DNA of 56,812 nt from an uncultured Armatimonadota bacterium. GTDB lineage: Bacteria; Armatimonadota; Fimbriimonadia; Fimbriimonadales; Fimbriimonadaceae. The stretch spans positions 1 through 56,812 of the forward strand of contig CAIYLG010000049.1 of the NCBI GenBank assembly GCA_903927025.1, given 5' to 3'. The notes below the pieces were generated by a model. That model saw only the letters and a program-made list of their open reading frames with translations, was not told the origin of the DNA and did no database searches. How positions within the stretch are numbered: position 1 is the stretch's first letter; each line of letters begins with the position of its first letter. Shown piece after piece: positions 25,846 through 35,798 of this stretch. The position numbers and the translations under genes are program-made.

Positions 25846-25889
25846 GCCCGCCACCCATTAGTCAGTTGTGACTGCTTAGGGTGACGGGC
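25846..25889. terminator. Hairpin between the pseudogene and the secreted unknown protein
   Basis: Arms 25846-25856 and 25879-25889 pair over 10 of 11 positions (GCCCGCCACCC with GGGTGACGGGC). Inside, CAGTTGTGACTG could extend the fold. It lies 30 bp beyond the stop of the gene at 25920-27434 and probably ends it; no T-run is present. Confidence 0.45.
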
Positions 25890-25919
25890 CCGGCTGAGCA
25901 ACAAGTCCAAGCCGAGGGC

Positions 25920-27434
25920 CTAACCGCTGAAGTGGTAGAGCCTTACACTTGCGACGCCACTAACAGTGTTGTTGACAAGCAGGTACACGGTGCCATCGGT
26001 GCCTTGGCAAGCACCTTGGAACGCCTGATTCGGAGCATAAAGCCAGTTCCCAAAGTATTGCCACGTGCCGGACGAGAATTGATATGCGATCACGGCACCT
26101 GGCGCATAGGCATAGCCAGGATAGGTGAAGGCACCAGCGTAGTCCGAAACGACATACAGAGTTTGACCCGAGTGAAACACTGACTTGACTCTGGTCGTTG
26201 CAATAAGACTCTCGTCTAGATATGAAGCCGCTCCGGTCGAACTATATTGAAGAAAATCCATCTTCGCCGATAGGCCAGGATCAGATGGGGCAATTCCGGC
26301 CGCGATTACTGGGGTGGATGCCGAGTGGGTATCTCCAACTGGATTCACGTTAAAGCCTAAGGCAGTACAGCCACCGTAAGATGCTGGATGCGATAGGTTT
26401 GGCGTCCAAGAGGCCCATTTCTGGCCGCCTGTTACGTCACTGTAGGCCAAAGTCCAAGCAACAGTACTGTAGGTCATTGTCGACGGAGGCGCTGGCTGTT
26501 CGCCGGTGGTCGCCCATCCCCAGCCCGTAACTCCGACAATATTTCCGATCGGGACCCCTGATGAATTCCAAACGGTATACAATCCCGACTGAACTCCTGC
26601 CGTACCTTGATATCCTGCCGCAATCGCAGGCGCATAAGAGGGCGGGGAATATGGAGTTCCGGCCACCGCTGAAATTGTTCCTGAGTGTCCGTAGGAAGCG
26701 TATTCTGCTACTGCCATGCTCAAATAGCCACCTGTCGTCACACTGCCCGTAACGAATATTCCGTTTACGCCACCATAAATTGCGATTCCAGAGTCAGTGG
26801 GTCCGCCCCCCATAGAGCCCGATGCTAGGTCGGCCGCGCCGCTTGCCATCGTATTGGAGTATTTCTGCCAATTGACGCTGTAGCTCGTCGTTCCGCCACT
26901 CGAGTAGGAGTAGTTAAAGGCAGGATACAGAAAGCCGTCTTGGCCAACGGCGAGCCCAAATGGAGTGTAAGGATTGGACGTAGAACCATTGTTGGCACTT
27001 CCTAAAGTATAGGCCGTGAACGTCTGCCCCATTCCTGGACTAGCCTTGGCGAGAAAATTGGTCGGATAAGTTGCTCCCCATGGTTGAACCTGTCCAATTT
27101 GCCCAAGAATCCAAGCGTTACCGCTCGTGTCGAACGAAACGTATAACTTTGACGTGAAATGTTCCGGCCCCATAGGTCCGTTGAACTGAAGCGTCGCGCT
27201 TCCTACCTGCGTCCAAGCGCCGCTTTGATACTGGTATCTCGTCAGCACTTCAGCCGCCCCGCTGGGTGCCAACACGGTTACTTGGTTTAATGCATTGCAG
27301 TAAGTTAACTGCGCTCCACCACCAAATCCGCTTGCAACGAGGACTGGACTGAGTGGTCCGCTCCCGTCACCGGATTGAGCGAAGGCTGCCGTCGCTATCA
27401 GCCCAACGGCCGCTAGAATCAACTGAAACTTCAT
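25920..27434 (-). CDS. Secreted protein of unknown function
   Basis: 504 residues, preceded by AGGAGG, with a clear signal peptide (MKFQLILAAVGLIATAAFAQ). The mature chain is rich in Gly, Ser, Thr, Tyr and aromatic residues and seems to consist of repeated blades such as GNAWILGQIG, DGFLYPAFNYSY, NGIFVTGSVTTGG, GTVYLLVNN, like a beta-propeller with repeating D/N-G-x-hydrophobic turns. I do not recognise the family. It sits inside the starch locus between an amylase and its remnant, which may hint at glycan binding but does not prove it. Confidence 0.75.
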   Translation of the reverse strand: MKFQLILAAVGLIATAAFAQSGDGSGPLSPVLVASGFGGGAQLTYCNALNQVTVLAPSGAAEVLTRYQYQSGAWTQVGSATLQFNGPMGPEHFTSKLYVSFDTSGNAWILGQIGQVQPWGATYPTNFLAKASPGMGQTFTAYTLGSANNGSTSNPYTPFGLAVGQDGFLYPAFNYSYSSGGTTSYSVNWQKYSNTMASGAADLASGSMGGGPTDSGIAIYGGVNGIFVTGSVTTGGYLSMAVAEYASYGHSGTISAVAGTPYSPPSYAPAIAAGYQGTAGVQSGLYTVWNSSGVPIGNIVGVTGWGWATTGEQPAPPSTMTYSTVAWTLAYSDVTGGQKWASWTPNLSHPASYGGCTALGFNVNPVGDTHSASTPVIAAGIAPSDPGLSAKMDFLQYSSTGAASYLDESLIATTRVKSVFHSGQTLYVVSDYAGAFTYPGYAYAPGAVIAYQFSSGTWQYFGNWLYAPNQAFQGACQGTDGTVYLLVNNTVSGVASVRLYHFSG

Positions 27435-27658
27435 TGTTCCTCCTGGCAATTCTATTGCCTTGAGGAAAACATTACCCTGGCCGATTCAGAAAGTATTTAA
27501 AGAATAAATATTCTCACAAATCGGCAAGATAACACGTAGTTATACTTGTACAATACCTCTACCTGTCCGATTAGGAGCGTTTCCATAAAACGATGGAGGG
27601 CGCTTATATCTAAAGTTGGCTGTCGCCGTGGACCTCAGTTACGGTGACCACAATCGGA

Positions 27659-29236
27659 TCATTGCATCCGCTTGTAGGGCGTGTACCCTTTCTGGTTCAC
27701 CATGCTGTAGATGCGGGCGGTTAGGGGTGGGACGGTGACGTCGATGATGCCGCTGAAGCTGGTGACTGTCTCGCCCGTAAGCTCGTCGCGGAGCTGACCG
27801 CCGTTCATCAGGCGCCCCTCCCGGCAGGAGAGCGACTCTTTCACCGTCTCGTTGGACGGGTTGGCCAAGATAAACATGGTGTCCAGCGCTTTGTCCGTCT
27901 GCCGGGAGAAAGCGAGCAGGTGGTCGGAATCCAGCGCCATGTAGTCACCGATTCGAAGGGCAGGGTTTGCCTTGCGAATCGCGAGAAGCTTCTTGATTGC
28001 CCTCAATTCAGTGTTCTGAGGAGTGTTCAGTTCCCAGCGCATGGGGCCGCGGCTGCCAGGGTCGCCTTGTCCTTCCATTCCAAGTTCGGAACCGTAATAC
28101 ACCACTGGACTGCCAGGCAGCGTAAAGTGAAGCACCTGCGCAAGTCTCCTCTGTCGCTCGTCCGGCAGAATCGACTTGATGCGGCTGGTGTCGTGGTTAT
28201 CAAGGATCAGCCAAGACTTCAGCAGGTTTTCGATTCCCGCGTCTTCCACCATCCGCTCCAGCATTTTTCCGGCAACCCGGGTGGATACCTTGTGGTCAAT
28301 CATGTCCAGCACCGTCTGACGCGCAAAGAAATTCATCACGCCATCCATCGCCGGAAACCAGCCTGCGGGGTAGTTCCACACTTCCCCAACCACCACGCTA
28401 TCAGCCTTGGCGTGATGGGCGGCCTGAGTCAATTCGTAGAGGTACTGCGGGCCAAGCTCGTAGGCAGTGTCCAAGCGCCAACCGTCGACACCATCGTGAA
28501 GGTACTTCTGAATGACGGAATCAGGCTTGGCCCAAAGATAATCTCGAACGCCTTTGCTCTCCAGACGAACTTCCGGAAGGTTGGCGACATTTGCCCAAGC
28601 CCGATATCCGGCAGGAAACTGTTTACCGAAGAAGAACCAGTCCCGATATGGACTCTTTTCGTCGTGAAGTGCCGATTGAAATTTCGGCCCCGTCTTGCCC
28701 ATATGATTGAACACACCATCCAGCATCAGTTTCATACCGCGCTGGTGCAGGTTGCCGGCAAGTTTGATCACGTCGCTTCGCGTGCCGTATTCCGGGGCTA
28801 CCTCGGCCCAATCGAGCGCGTCGTATTTGTGATTCGTGAGTGCCGCCTGGATGGGGTTCAGATAGACAACGTCAGGTTTGAGAGACTGAATGTAGTCCAG
28901 CTTCCCTTCAACGCTCTCTAAGTCTCCACCCCAGAAGTCCAGCTCATGGGAATACAATCCGAGCTGTGGAACTGGGTGTCCGGGTTTCGGGAGGTCGCTC
29001 CAACTGCGAAGGGACCTTGGCGATTCATACAGCTCACGCTTGCGCTCAAGGTTGTTCGATGGCGCGAATCTGTCTACAAATATGTGATAGACAACCGGGC
29101 CAATTCGCCAGTCCGACTTACGTTTAGAGAATATGGCCTTCTTCTCATGTGCACCTTCAAGAAGATTCAGGCTTGCTGAGTGGGCAGGCACTTGATTCAC
29201 AAATGTCAAAAGGAAGCAGAGGAGAGGGGCGTTCAT
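27659..29236 (-). CDS. Secreted GH13 alpha-amylase-family enzyme
   Basis: 525 residues with an N-terminal hydrophobic leader (APLLCFLLTFVNQVPAHS). The GH13 barrel begins at about residue 45 (VVYHIFVDRF). The catalytic triad is recognisable: Asp256 in GWRLDTAYE, Glu285 in VVGEVWN and Asp349 in LDNHDTSR. Region I is LDGVFNHMG. A C-terminal beta domain ends in QKGYTPYKRMQ. The VDRF and LDYIQSLKPDVVYLNPI patterns are like cyclomaltodextrinase/neopullulanase enzymes, so maltodextrins or pullulan are likely substrates. The ATG at 29236 is preferred over an upstream TTG. A decayed copy of its 3' end lies at 25638-25833. Confidence 0.9.
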   Translation of the reverse strand: MNAPLLCFLLTFVNQVPAHSASLNLLEGAHEKKAIFSKRKSDWRIGPVVYHIFVDRFAPSNNLERKRELYESPRSLRSWSDLPKPGHPVPQLGLYSHELDFWGGDLESVEGKLDYIQSLKPDVVYLNPIQAALTNHKYDALDWAEVAPEYGTRSDVIKLAGNLHQRGMKLMLDGVFNHMGKTGPKFQSALHDEKSPYRDWFFFGKQFPAGYRAWANVANLPEVRLESKGVRDYLWAKPDSVIQKYLHDGVDGWRLDTAYELGPQYLYELTQAAHHAKADSVVVGEVWNYPAGWFPAMDGVMNFFARQTVLDMIDHKVSTRVAGKMLERMVEDAGIENLLKSWLILDNHDTSRIKSILPDERQRRLAQVLHFTLPGSPVVYYGSELGMEGQGDPGSRGPMRWELNTPQNTELRAIKKLLAIRKANPALRIGDYMALDSDHLLAFSRQTDKALDTMFILANPSNETVKESLSCREGRLMNGGQLRDELTGETVTSFSGIIDVTVPPLTARIYSMVNQKGYTPYKRMQ

Positions 29237-29301
29237 TTCAACAGTCAAAACGCTTGATGTGGATTTGTTCTGTCCTCAAACGCCCCAAGGCCAGGTCGGT
29301 T

Positions 29302-29529
29302 CTACTTCTTGCCAGCCTTAGCTTTGAGTTCAGCAATCTTCTGAGCCTTCTGAGCTGCGGGCATCGGTGAATGCTCGATCAGAGCGATCTGCTCATCAAT
29401 TGGCTTGGCGGCGATGGTCTTCTTGATGTCGTCAACCGACGGACTCTCTGGCTGGTTGCCGACACTGCAGCCCGTGAGCACAAGCGCTGATGACACGAAA
29501 GCGAAAGCGCAGATTAATGCAGTCTTCAT
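29302..29529 (-). CDS. Small lipoprotein
   Basis: 75 residues. MKTALICAFAFVSSALVLTGC is a type II signal peptide with lipobox LTGC. The mature part is about 55 residues, mostly helical and charged (SVDDIKKTIAAKPIDEQIAL, KAQKIAELKAKAGKK). GGAGAAT precedes the ATG. Function unknown. It lies between the amylase and the pilin-like gene in the same direction, with a hairpin separating it from the latter. Confidence 0.75.
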   Translation of the reverse strand: MKTALICAFAFVSSALVLTGCSVGNQPESPSVDDIKKTIAAKPIDEQIALIEHSPMPAAQKAQKIAELKAKAGKK

Positions 29530-29554
29530 AGGATTCTCCAAATCTATGTTTGAT

Positions 29555-29580
29555 CGTGGCACAGCGAGTGCCGTGCCACG
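29555..29580 (-). terminator. Hairpin after the pilin-like gene
   Basis: An 8-bp perfect stem CGTGGCAC / GTGCCACG (29555-29562 with 29573-29580), extendable by GATC pairs, sits 14 bp beyond the stop of the DUF1559 gene. It probably ends the lacI-GH13-pilin operon. There is no T-run on the minus strand. Confidence 0.5.
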
Positions 29581-29593
29581 AATCGATCAACAC

Positions 29594-30496
29594 TTACTGA
29601 GTGTTGTTGTTGCCCCAGTTGGTGCCCCAGTACCAGAAGCACTGGCCCTGGTAGTTGCCGTATGCCCACGAGATATTCGCAGGAGAGCAACCGCCACCGG
29701 TGCTGTCGTTGTAGGTTGGGTCCGGAATAAGCTGGACGAGAGGGAAGGACTTCGCGTGACCGTCCAACATGACCAGGTTCTGCTGGTTGTTGAATGCTCC
29801 CGTGAAGTTGCCCCAGAAGTTGACTGAAGTTCCTGGCCAGTTGGTTTTGGAAACCGGGAAGTCGAAAATCAGGGGAACCTTAGAGATGCTGGTGTAGGTC
29901 GTCGAACCAGGTCCAATACCGTTGATTCCATCACCAGTGTTGCCGCCGCTAGTCATGCTGATTCCAGAGTGGGAGTAGCCGTTCGTCTGTCCGCCCGTTG
30001 GGCATCCGTTCTGCTTGTATGAAGTCAGAAGGCTGTTGAGCATATAGTCAGATGGCGGATACACGTCTGAGAAGTAGACGGGGTCCTTCGTATCAGGCAC
30101 TGTTGTCAGGCCGATACAGGGATCGTTGGGTGGGATGATAAAGTCGCCGTAGCCGTTGTCGGCCTGCTCATGCTGCAGGTTTCCAACCTTGTTGGAGCTG
30201 GATGGTGACTTCCAAATTGGCACATTCTTGATGTACGCGTTGATTTCCGCTGCAACAACGTAGGTCTGATCTTTCAAACCGTTGGCGCAGGCGTTTGGCA
30301 AATTGTCATCAAAGTCATTGCCATACATGAAGAACCCGAGACCAATCTGCTTGAGGTTCGAGAGGTCAGTGGTCTTCTTGGCCGCTACCTTAGCCTGCGC
30401 GAACACAGGGAACAGGATGGCGGCGAGGATCGCGATGATTGCGATAACGACGAGCAGTTCGATGAGCGTAAAGCCCAGTCTTCTTTGACGTTTCAT
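29594..30496 (-). CDS. DUF1559-type prepilin-like protein
   Basis: 300 residues. A type IV prepilin N-terminus ([20 protein letters not shown]) carries the peptidase cleavage G/F and Glu at +5, followed by [26 protein letters not shown], the typical DUF1559 helix. The C-terminal region includes the H-X9-DG-like pattern of this family ([15 protein letters not shown]). Such proteins are expanded in Planctomycetota and Armatimonadota and are probably exported pseudopilins. AGGAG precedes the ATG, and the ATG overlaps the stop of the GH13 gene (ATGA), so it is translationally coupled to the amylase. Confidence 0.9.
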   Translation of the reverse strand: MKRQRRLGFTLIELLVVIAIIAILAAILFPVFAQAKVAAKKTTDLSNLKQIGLGFFMYGNDFDDNLPNACANGLKDQTYVVAAEINAYIKNVPIWKSPSSSNKVGNLQHEQADNGYGDFIIPPNDPCIGLTTVPDTKDPVYFSDVYPPSDYMLNSLLTSYKQNGCPTGGQTNGYSHSGISMTSGGNTGDGINGIGPGSTTYTSISKVPLIFDFPVSKTNWPGTSVNFWGNFTGAFNNQQNLVMLDGHAKSFPLVQLIPDPTYNDSTGGGCSPANISWAYGNYQGQCFWYWGTNWGNNNTQ

Positions 30497-32670
30497 TTTG
30501 GCTCCTTTTGAGCGTGATGAGTGGACATGGCCATTGCTAAACCGCTTCCGGTTTGCCGATGATGGCTAGAGTGAAGTAAATTCCCCAATCGGGGCATTAG
30601 AACGACGGCGGACCGAGGCATCAGCCGTAAGTGAAGAATGCTCTTGTGGGCGGTATAAGCCGTTCCCGAGAGAGCGTCTGAGAATTCGACCGTGGCGATG
30701 GACTTTGGAAGTCCAGCAACAGTGCTCAGGTTTAAGTCGATATCCTGCGTTTGGGCCGAGCGATTCACCGCAACGAGATCAGCGTTCCCTTCCAGAACCC
30801 GTGCATACGCCGCAACCTGCTTGGCGTCGTCGGCCAGCATCGGTATCGGGTCTCCGGATTGAAGTACAGGGCTTGAATTGCGGAGTTGAATCAGCCTTCG
30901 ATACAGGCTCAACATTGTATTGGTGGGGGTGGCGGTCTCCCAGGTCATCCCGCGACGATTGTCGGGATCGGGACCGCCTGTCATGCCCAGCTCATCACCA
31001 TAGTAAACGCTTGGCGCGCCGACCCAGGTGAATTGGATGACAGCGGCAAGCTTGGCTAGGCTCGCGTCTCCCTCGCAAAGGGTCATCACGCGGGCAGTGT
31101 CGTGGCTGCCGATAAGGTTCATCATGTTGCGCGAGACTTGCGGTGCGTAGCTGTTGTAAACCGTCATCAGTCGAGAGAGGAACATGCTCGGCTTGGCAGG
31201 CCCGCTAGGGGCAACAAACTTAAGGACCGCATCGCGGAACTGGTAGTTCATCACCGAGTCCCACTGGTCTCCCTTCAGCCAAGGCGTTCCGTCTCCCCAA
31301 ACTTCGCCAACGATCCATGTTTCCTTGTCGATGGATTTGACTGCCTTGCGGAAGTCTCGCCAAAACTCCATCGTGACTTCGTTGGCCGCATCCAACCTCC
31401 ACCCGCCGATGTCCGCGTGCTTGGCCCAGAAGCCGGGAACGTCCAACATGTACTTCGTCGCATCTGGACTGGAGTAGTTGACCTTTGGAAGCGATGGATA
31501 GTTGAACCAGGCTACGTAGTTAGGGTTTGGCGCGATCTTGACCGGGAAGGAATTGAACGTGTACCAGCCGGTATAAGGCGAGGACGCGCCGTTCTTGACC
31601 ACGTCGGCAAAAGGAAAGAAGTTGGTTGCGGTGTGGTTGAACACTCCGTCCAAGATCACCCGCATTCCATCCCCTTTGAGATCGTGCGTCAGCTTTTCGA
31701 ACTCCGCATTCGTTCCAAAGTAGGGGTCTACTTCATGGTAGTCCGTGGTCTCATAGCGGTGGTACACCGGCGACTTGAAGATCGGATTGAAGAAGACAGC
31801 GGAAACGCCAAGTGAGCGAAGATAGTCGCGCTTCTGCTCAACGCCAGCCACGTCGCCGCCTAGGTAGCTGCTGTAGGTCAGCTTCTGAGCATCCCACGGC
31901 AACACACCTGCTGGATCATTTGACTTATCACCGTTGGCAAAGCGATCCGGGAAGATGTGATAGATGACCGAGTGCTCAACCCAGGCTGGGACTTCAAAGG
32001 GCTTGTAGCTGGCGGCGGTTACAGCGAACTCATTGCCTGAGGGCGACGTCGTCAAACCCTTCGGCCCAAAGTAGCGGGGACCCGCTCCATCGTTGAGGAT
32101 GAACTTGTAGCGCAGATCCTGCTTTCGGTTCCAAGGGATCTTGGCGGTGTATCGCTCGTACAGGTCGTCACCACCGGCATCTTCCGCCTTGAACTCTCCC
32201 TTGCCCGCAACTTGAACTTTGATGCTGGCAACGTCATTGGGTCTCGCCTGAATGGAGAGGGTAAGAATGCCACGATCCCAGTTGAAATACGGCACCTCGA
32301 CGAGATGCTGAAGCGCCTTTTCGGTGATGATGCCATCACTCTTCATCGCCGGCTTCTCGTACCCTGCAGGCAGAATAATGAATTGAGAATTCGTATTCCC
32401 GTTCCCGTCGTCGACACTTTTCCCACTCGGGTCGGTGATCCACTGATCTCCGTTCAGAATGAACTTATAGGTGTAGGCTCCAGGACTCAACTTAAAGTGC
32501 TTGGTCCAGGTCATACCGTCAGCACTACGACTCATCGGATCCGCGTCTTTGTTCCAGCCGTTGAAGCTGCCGGCCACGTTGACCTTATCCAACATCTGGG
32601 ATGCGTGGTACACGAACTCGTGGTCTATCGCGACCGACTGCGACACAAACACGATTGGCGCAAAGATCAT
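30493..32670 (-). CDS. GH13 cyclomaltodextrinase/neopullulanase-like enzyme with N-terminal glycogen-binding domain
   Basis: 725 residues. Residues about 10-95 are a CBM48/AMPK-type starch-binding domain ([35 protein letters not shown]). A second beta domain lies at about 110-215, then the GH13 barrel from about 235 ([14 protein letters not shown]) with [11 protein letters not shown], the nucleophile Asp in [10 protein letters not shown], the acid Glu in IVGEVWG and the third Asp in IGSHDTAR. It hydrolyses alpha-1,4 (and possibly 1,6) glucans. The start overlaps the lacI stop (ATGA) and the end overlaps the pilin start. About 30 low-similarity residues follow the normal GH13 end, suggesting that the stop codon has shifted. 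Confidence 0.9.
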   Translation of the reverse strand: MIFAPIVFVSQSVAIDHEFVYHASQMLDKVNVAGSFNGWNKDADPMSRSADGMTWTKHFKLSPGAYTYKFILNGDQWITDPSGKSVDDGNGNTNSQFIILPAGYEKPAMKSDGIITEKALQHLVEVPYFNWDRGILTLSIQARPNDVASIKVQVAGKGEFKAEDAGGDDLYERYTAKIPWNRKQDLRYKFILNDGAGPRYFGPKGLTTSPSGNEFAVTAASYKPFEVPAWVEHSVIYHIFPDRFANGDKSNDPAGVLPWDAQKLTYSSYLGGDVAGVEQKRDYLRSLGVSAVFFNPIFKSPVYHRYETTDYHEVDPYFGTNAEFEKLTHDLKGDGMRVILDGVFNHTATNFFPFADVVKNGASSPYTGWYTFNSFPVKIAPNPNYVAWFNYPSLPKVNYSSPDATKYMLDVPGFWAKHADIGGWRLDAANEVTMEFWRDFRKAVKSIDKETWIVGEVWGDGTPWLKGDQWDSVMNYQFRDAVLKFVAPSGPAKPSMFLSRLMTVYNSYAPQVSRNMMNLIGSHDTARVMTLCEGDASLAKLAAVIQFTWVGAPSVYYGDELGMTGGPDPDNRRGMTWETATPTNTMLSLYRRLIQLRNSSPVLQSGDPIPMLADDAKQVAAYARVLEGNADLVAVNRSAQTQDIDLNLSTVAGLPKSIATVEFSDALSGTAYTAHKSILHLRLMPRSAVVLMPRLGNLLHSSHHRQTGSGLAMAMSTHHAQKEPK

Positions 32671-33689
32671 CGCGACACCGCCTGGCCCATTCGGGATGAG
32701 CCACGAACTTTAAGTTCGCAAGGGACGATCTGTCTCACTGGAATCTCGTCAGGTGCCTCTTCCTCGATGACTTCGAGCAATTTGCAGATGGCTGCCTGAA
32801 CAATGTTCTCAATGCCAAGACTCACAGACGTGAGCCCCACATCAAGCAAATTGCAGAGGCTCGAATCATTGAAGGCGACCAACCCAAGCTGATCTGGAAT
32901 GCGAACGTTGAGCTGGCGAGCGGCAAGAACCACACCACAAGCCATAAAGTCGTCCAGCACCACGATCGCATCTGGCTTTTCTAGCTCGATGAGGTCGATG
33001 GCAGACTCTCGAGCTGCTTCAAATCCAAACTTCGAGTGAGCAACGATCGGGCTCTGTCCCACACTCTGTACCGCGCGCCGATACCCTTCGATGCGATCAT
33101 CGCTCACCGTAATGTGGCGCGGTCCAGCAAGAAAGGCGATGCGGCGATATCCGCCATCAAGGAGGTGCTGAGCAGCAATTTCACCGGCATGGACGTTGTC
33201 GTTGTCCACCGAATTGATGCGCTCGTTCTTGGGATTGCCGATCAGGACAAATGGGAACTTGTCCTTTTGAAGCAGATTGATTCGCTCGTCCGCGGCTTCA
33301 GGTTCCACTAGGATGAGGCCGTCAACGCGCCTGGTACGCAGCATCTCATCGTAGATCCCTTCTTGGGATGCCTCGTCCGTAACGACGTCCACGCACAAGT
33401 GGTAGGGCTTGCCACAGAGGAAGTCCATAATGCCCGCGGTAAGGGCGGCGAAAAAGGGGTCATCCGAGAGTCCGCCATGGGGTCTCTTGAGAACTAGACC
33501 GATTAAACCGGTGCGGCGAAGGCGGAGGGAGCGGGCTCGAACGTCCGGCTGATAGTTGTGGAGTCGAATGACATCAAGGACCCGACCACGAAGTTCCGGC
33601 TCGACTCTGTCGTCTCCGGACAGAACCCGAGACACGGTCGCTTGCGACACTCTCGCAAACCTCGCGATATCAAGTTGGGTCACCCTCAT
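32667..33689 (-). CDS. LacI-family transcriptional regulator of the maltodextrin operon
   Basis: 340 residues. The N-terminal helix-turn-helix is QLDIARFARVSQATVSRVLS with a hinge region around residue 50-58 (RARSLRLRRTG), then a periplasmic-binding-protein-like sensor domain (residues about 62-330; GLILVEP, DGGYRRIAFLAGP, NVRIPDQLGLVAFND). It is first in an operon with the GH13 enzyme (ATGA overlap), so it probably senses a maltodextrin-type sugar. Three near-identical palindromes lie upstream of its own start, indicating autoregulation and control of the whole operon. Confidence 0.9.
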   Translation of the reverse strand: MRVTQLDIARFARVSQATVSRVLSGDDRVEPELRGRVLDVIRLHNYQPDVRARSLRLRRTGLIGLVLKRPHGGLSDDPFFAALTAGIMDFLCGKPYHLCVDVVTDEASQEGIYDEMLRTRRVDGLILVEPEAADERINLLQKDKFPFVLIGNPKNERINSVDNDNVHAGEIAAQHLLDGGYRRIAFLAGPRHITVSDDRIEGYRRAVQSVGQSPIVAHSKFGFEAARESAIDLIELEKPDAIVVLDDFMACGVVLAARQLNVRIPDQLGLVAFNDSSLCNLLDVGLTSVSLGIENIVQAAICKLLEVIEEEAPDEIPVRQIVPCELKVRGSSRMGQAVSR

Positions 33690-33705
33690 TGGCGTCTAAC
33701 TCTCG

Positions 33706-33769
33706 TGAATACGTATTCAGTGAATTCGTATTCAGGAAGGTATGGTAGCACAAGAATACGTATTATCAA
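33706..33769 (-). promoter_or_regulatory. Promoter and three LacI-type operators
   Basis: Operators: TGAATACGTATTCA (33706-33719, perfect palindrome), TGAATTCGTATTCA (33721-33734, one mismatch) and GAATACGTATTA (33754-33765). On the minus strand, TTGATA (33764-33769) and TACCAT (33742-33747, preceded by TGC) form a -35/-10 pair with a 16-nt spacer. The third operator lies between the boxes and the other two downstream, so repressor binding would block transcription. The even symmetry with central CG is typical of LacI-family sites. Confidence 0.8.
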
Positions 33770-34005
33770 TAGCCTTCAAGAATATTTTCTTGCGCATTCT
33801 TGAGTGGTTTTTCCGAGTGTGCCGTGCGAAGCGCATATTCGCAACAGAAGGCGATTGAGGCATTTTTCGCACAACCGCGGATGAACGCCTAGGGTTGAAC
33901 TCACATCGCGAGGGCACCCCTAGGTCAAAATATGCGGCGCACATCAACTCCAACGCGGTTGCGTCCGGGAATCTCCGCCGCGAATCCCACGATCAGGCAA
34001 ATCGC

Positions 34006-35106
34006 CTAGAACAAAATCACGCTGCGAATTACGTTCCCGGTCTCCATGGCCTCGAACGCTTCCTCCACATCGTCAAGACCAATCGTCGCGGTCACCATTC
34101 CGTCCAGATCCAATTTGCCCTGCAGATAAAGCTGGGCGAGCAGCGGGAAATCGTTAGACGGCAGGGCGTCTCCGCAGTGGCAGACGCACAGCTTGGCTTT
34201 GTTCCAGTAGAAGCCGGTGTCCATGTCGCCCAAATCGAGCGTCACGGATGCGTTTGATTCTGGGAGTCCGATATGGGTCGCAGTGCCTGCGTACGCGAGC
34301 ATTCGAACTGCCTGGTCAATGCACTTAGGCAGACCGACTGCCTCATAGGCAAAGTCGACCCCTTCCCCACTGAGCTCGCGAACCTTCGCAACTGGGTCAC
34401 AGGTTGTGGCATCCACCACATCTGTTGCCCCAAACTTCTTGGCCCATTCCAGCTTCACCGGGGAAAGATCCACCGCAATAATCTGCTTGGCGTGAGCAAT
34501 GCGAGCCCCTTGAATAACGCTGAGACCGACACCCCCGCAGCCAATCACCGCCACCTTGGCTCCTGCCCAGACTGGAGCTGTGTTTAGGGTCGCACCAACG
34601 CCAGTAATGACTCCACAAGCGAGAAGGCATGCCTTATCGAGCGGCATCTCCTTGGGCATTTTGATGGCGGCCTTTTGGTGGACGACGGTGTGAGTTGAGA
34701 ATGTGCCGCATCGGAGCACCTGGGTGAGGAGGTCCCCGCCGTTCTTTCTATGAATGCGCTGTTTTGCCCTGAGCGCCATCCAACATCGGCGAGGATCGCC
34801 ACGCAGGCACGCTGGACATTCGCCGCAAGGTGCGCGGTAGGCAATCACAACGGGGTCACCAGGAACTAGGCTCGTGACACCCTCTCCAACTGCCTCAATG
34901 TATCCGGCGCCCTCATGACCGAGCAGAATCGGGAAAGACATTCCCATCCCGTTCATGTTCTTTACATGAAGGTCGGTGTGGCAAACCCCACTCGCCGCCA
35001 TCTTGACGAGCACCTCACCGGGACCGGGTGGATCCACCACGATTTCTTCCACCACCACAGGAGCACCAGGCTCCAGCAACATCGCCGCTCGTCCTTCGTA
35101 GGCCAT
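34006..35106 (-). CDS. Zinc-dependent alcohol dehydrogenase (MDR superfamily)
   Basis: 366 residues. Catalytic zinc ligands: Cys in GVCHTDLH, His-Glu in GHEGAGYIEAVG, and a later Cys (LLACGVITG). The structural zinc loop has four Cys (APCGECPACLRGDPRRC). The NAD(P) site is VIGCGGVGLSVIQGA, and an Asp in IAVDLS suggests NAD. It resembles class III-like alcohol/formaldehyde dehydrogenases (VGATLNTAPV). The ATG at 35106 begins at the family start. The frame is open for 137 more codons upstream, but that part is repeat DNA without family similarity. Confidence 0.9.
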   Translation of the reverse strand: MAYEGRAAMLLEPGAPVVVEEIVVDPPGPGEVLVKMAASGVCHTDLHVKNMNGMGMSFPILLGHEGAGYIEAVGEGVTSLVPGDPVVIAYRAPCGECPACLRGDPRRCWMALRAKQRIHRKNGGDLLTQVLRCGTFSTHTVVHQKAAIKMPKEMPLDKACLLACGVITGVGATLNTAPVWAGAKVAVIGCGGVGLSVIQGARIAHAKQIIAVDLSPVKLEWAKKFGATDVVDATTCDPVAKVRELSGEGVDFAYEAVGLPKCIDQAVRMLAYAGTATHIGLPESNASVTLDLGDMDTGFYWNKAKLCVCHCGDALPSNDFPLLAQLYLQGKLDLDGMVTATIGLDDVEEAFEAMETGNVIRSVILF

Positions 35107-35798
35107 GAAACGATTATATTCGGCGGGACGACGAGAGATGCCTAGGTGCGGCCCCCTAATGGAGCGCTGGCTTACCCTCACTCCTTTCTGAGTGGGAAGC
35201 TTGCCGGATCGCGTTAGGTAAGCCTCTGTATGCTTCGGGCTTGGTCGTCGCTTCCAACCGTCGCTTGATTCCCTATTTCTTCCCGAATCCAACTCCGCCT
35301 GTTCGCTTCCCGATTCCGCTCCACTCCCTTCACTTTGTTCAGCGGGACAGGCGCCGCTGGCCGCTCTTCTTCCGGCGACTTCGATCAGCGCTTTACGCTC
35401 GCGCCCCGCTGTGAGCGGTGAACTCGGCGCTTCCAGAAGAACCAAGTTTGTTCTCTTTCCGGATTGTATTTGGGAGGTGTGGGCCTCGTAGAGGTTCAAT
35501 GGCTGCCTTCTAGTCATCCGGGGCCGGGTCCGAAAAAAAAAACCCCTTGGTTCTTCTGGAGCCGCTCTAGCCGTAGCAGCGAGTTTGGAGCGGTGTGACG
35601 GAGCGGCACTGATTGAGCGATAGCGAGTTTGCCGCTCTCACCGCGACACGAGCGTAAGCGCAGGCTGAAAGCGGTGGAAGAAGAACGGCCCGCGCCAAGC
35701 GAACATGCCAAGGTTGGAAGTGAGAAACTACGAGTAAGCAAGCGACAGTTGGAAGCGAGGATCTACTCGCCACCATACGATCGTTCGTGATGCTCCCG
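35107..35798. repeat. Gene-free region with a diverged ~200-bp inverted repeat
   Basis: Unit E1 (35248-35446, plus) and unit E2 (35546-35758, minus) share order and spelling of several blocks: GCTTCCAACYGTCGCTTG at the start, TGTTCGCTT, GCCGYTCTTCTTCC, GCGCTT(T)ACGCTCG, and CCAGAAGAACCAAG at the end. The middle has drifted and differs in length (199 versus 213 bp). Between them is a run of ten A residues next to CCCGGGTCC-like sequence. No gene is supported; short frames in the region are low-complexity Ser/Leu/Arg strings. Confidence 0.65.

Noticed and set aside
34988-35517. A longer alcohol dehydrogenase reading up to 35517
   Set aside because: The extra codons run through the non-coding repeat E1, and the family start is at 35106.
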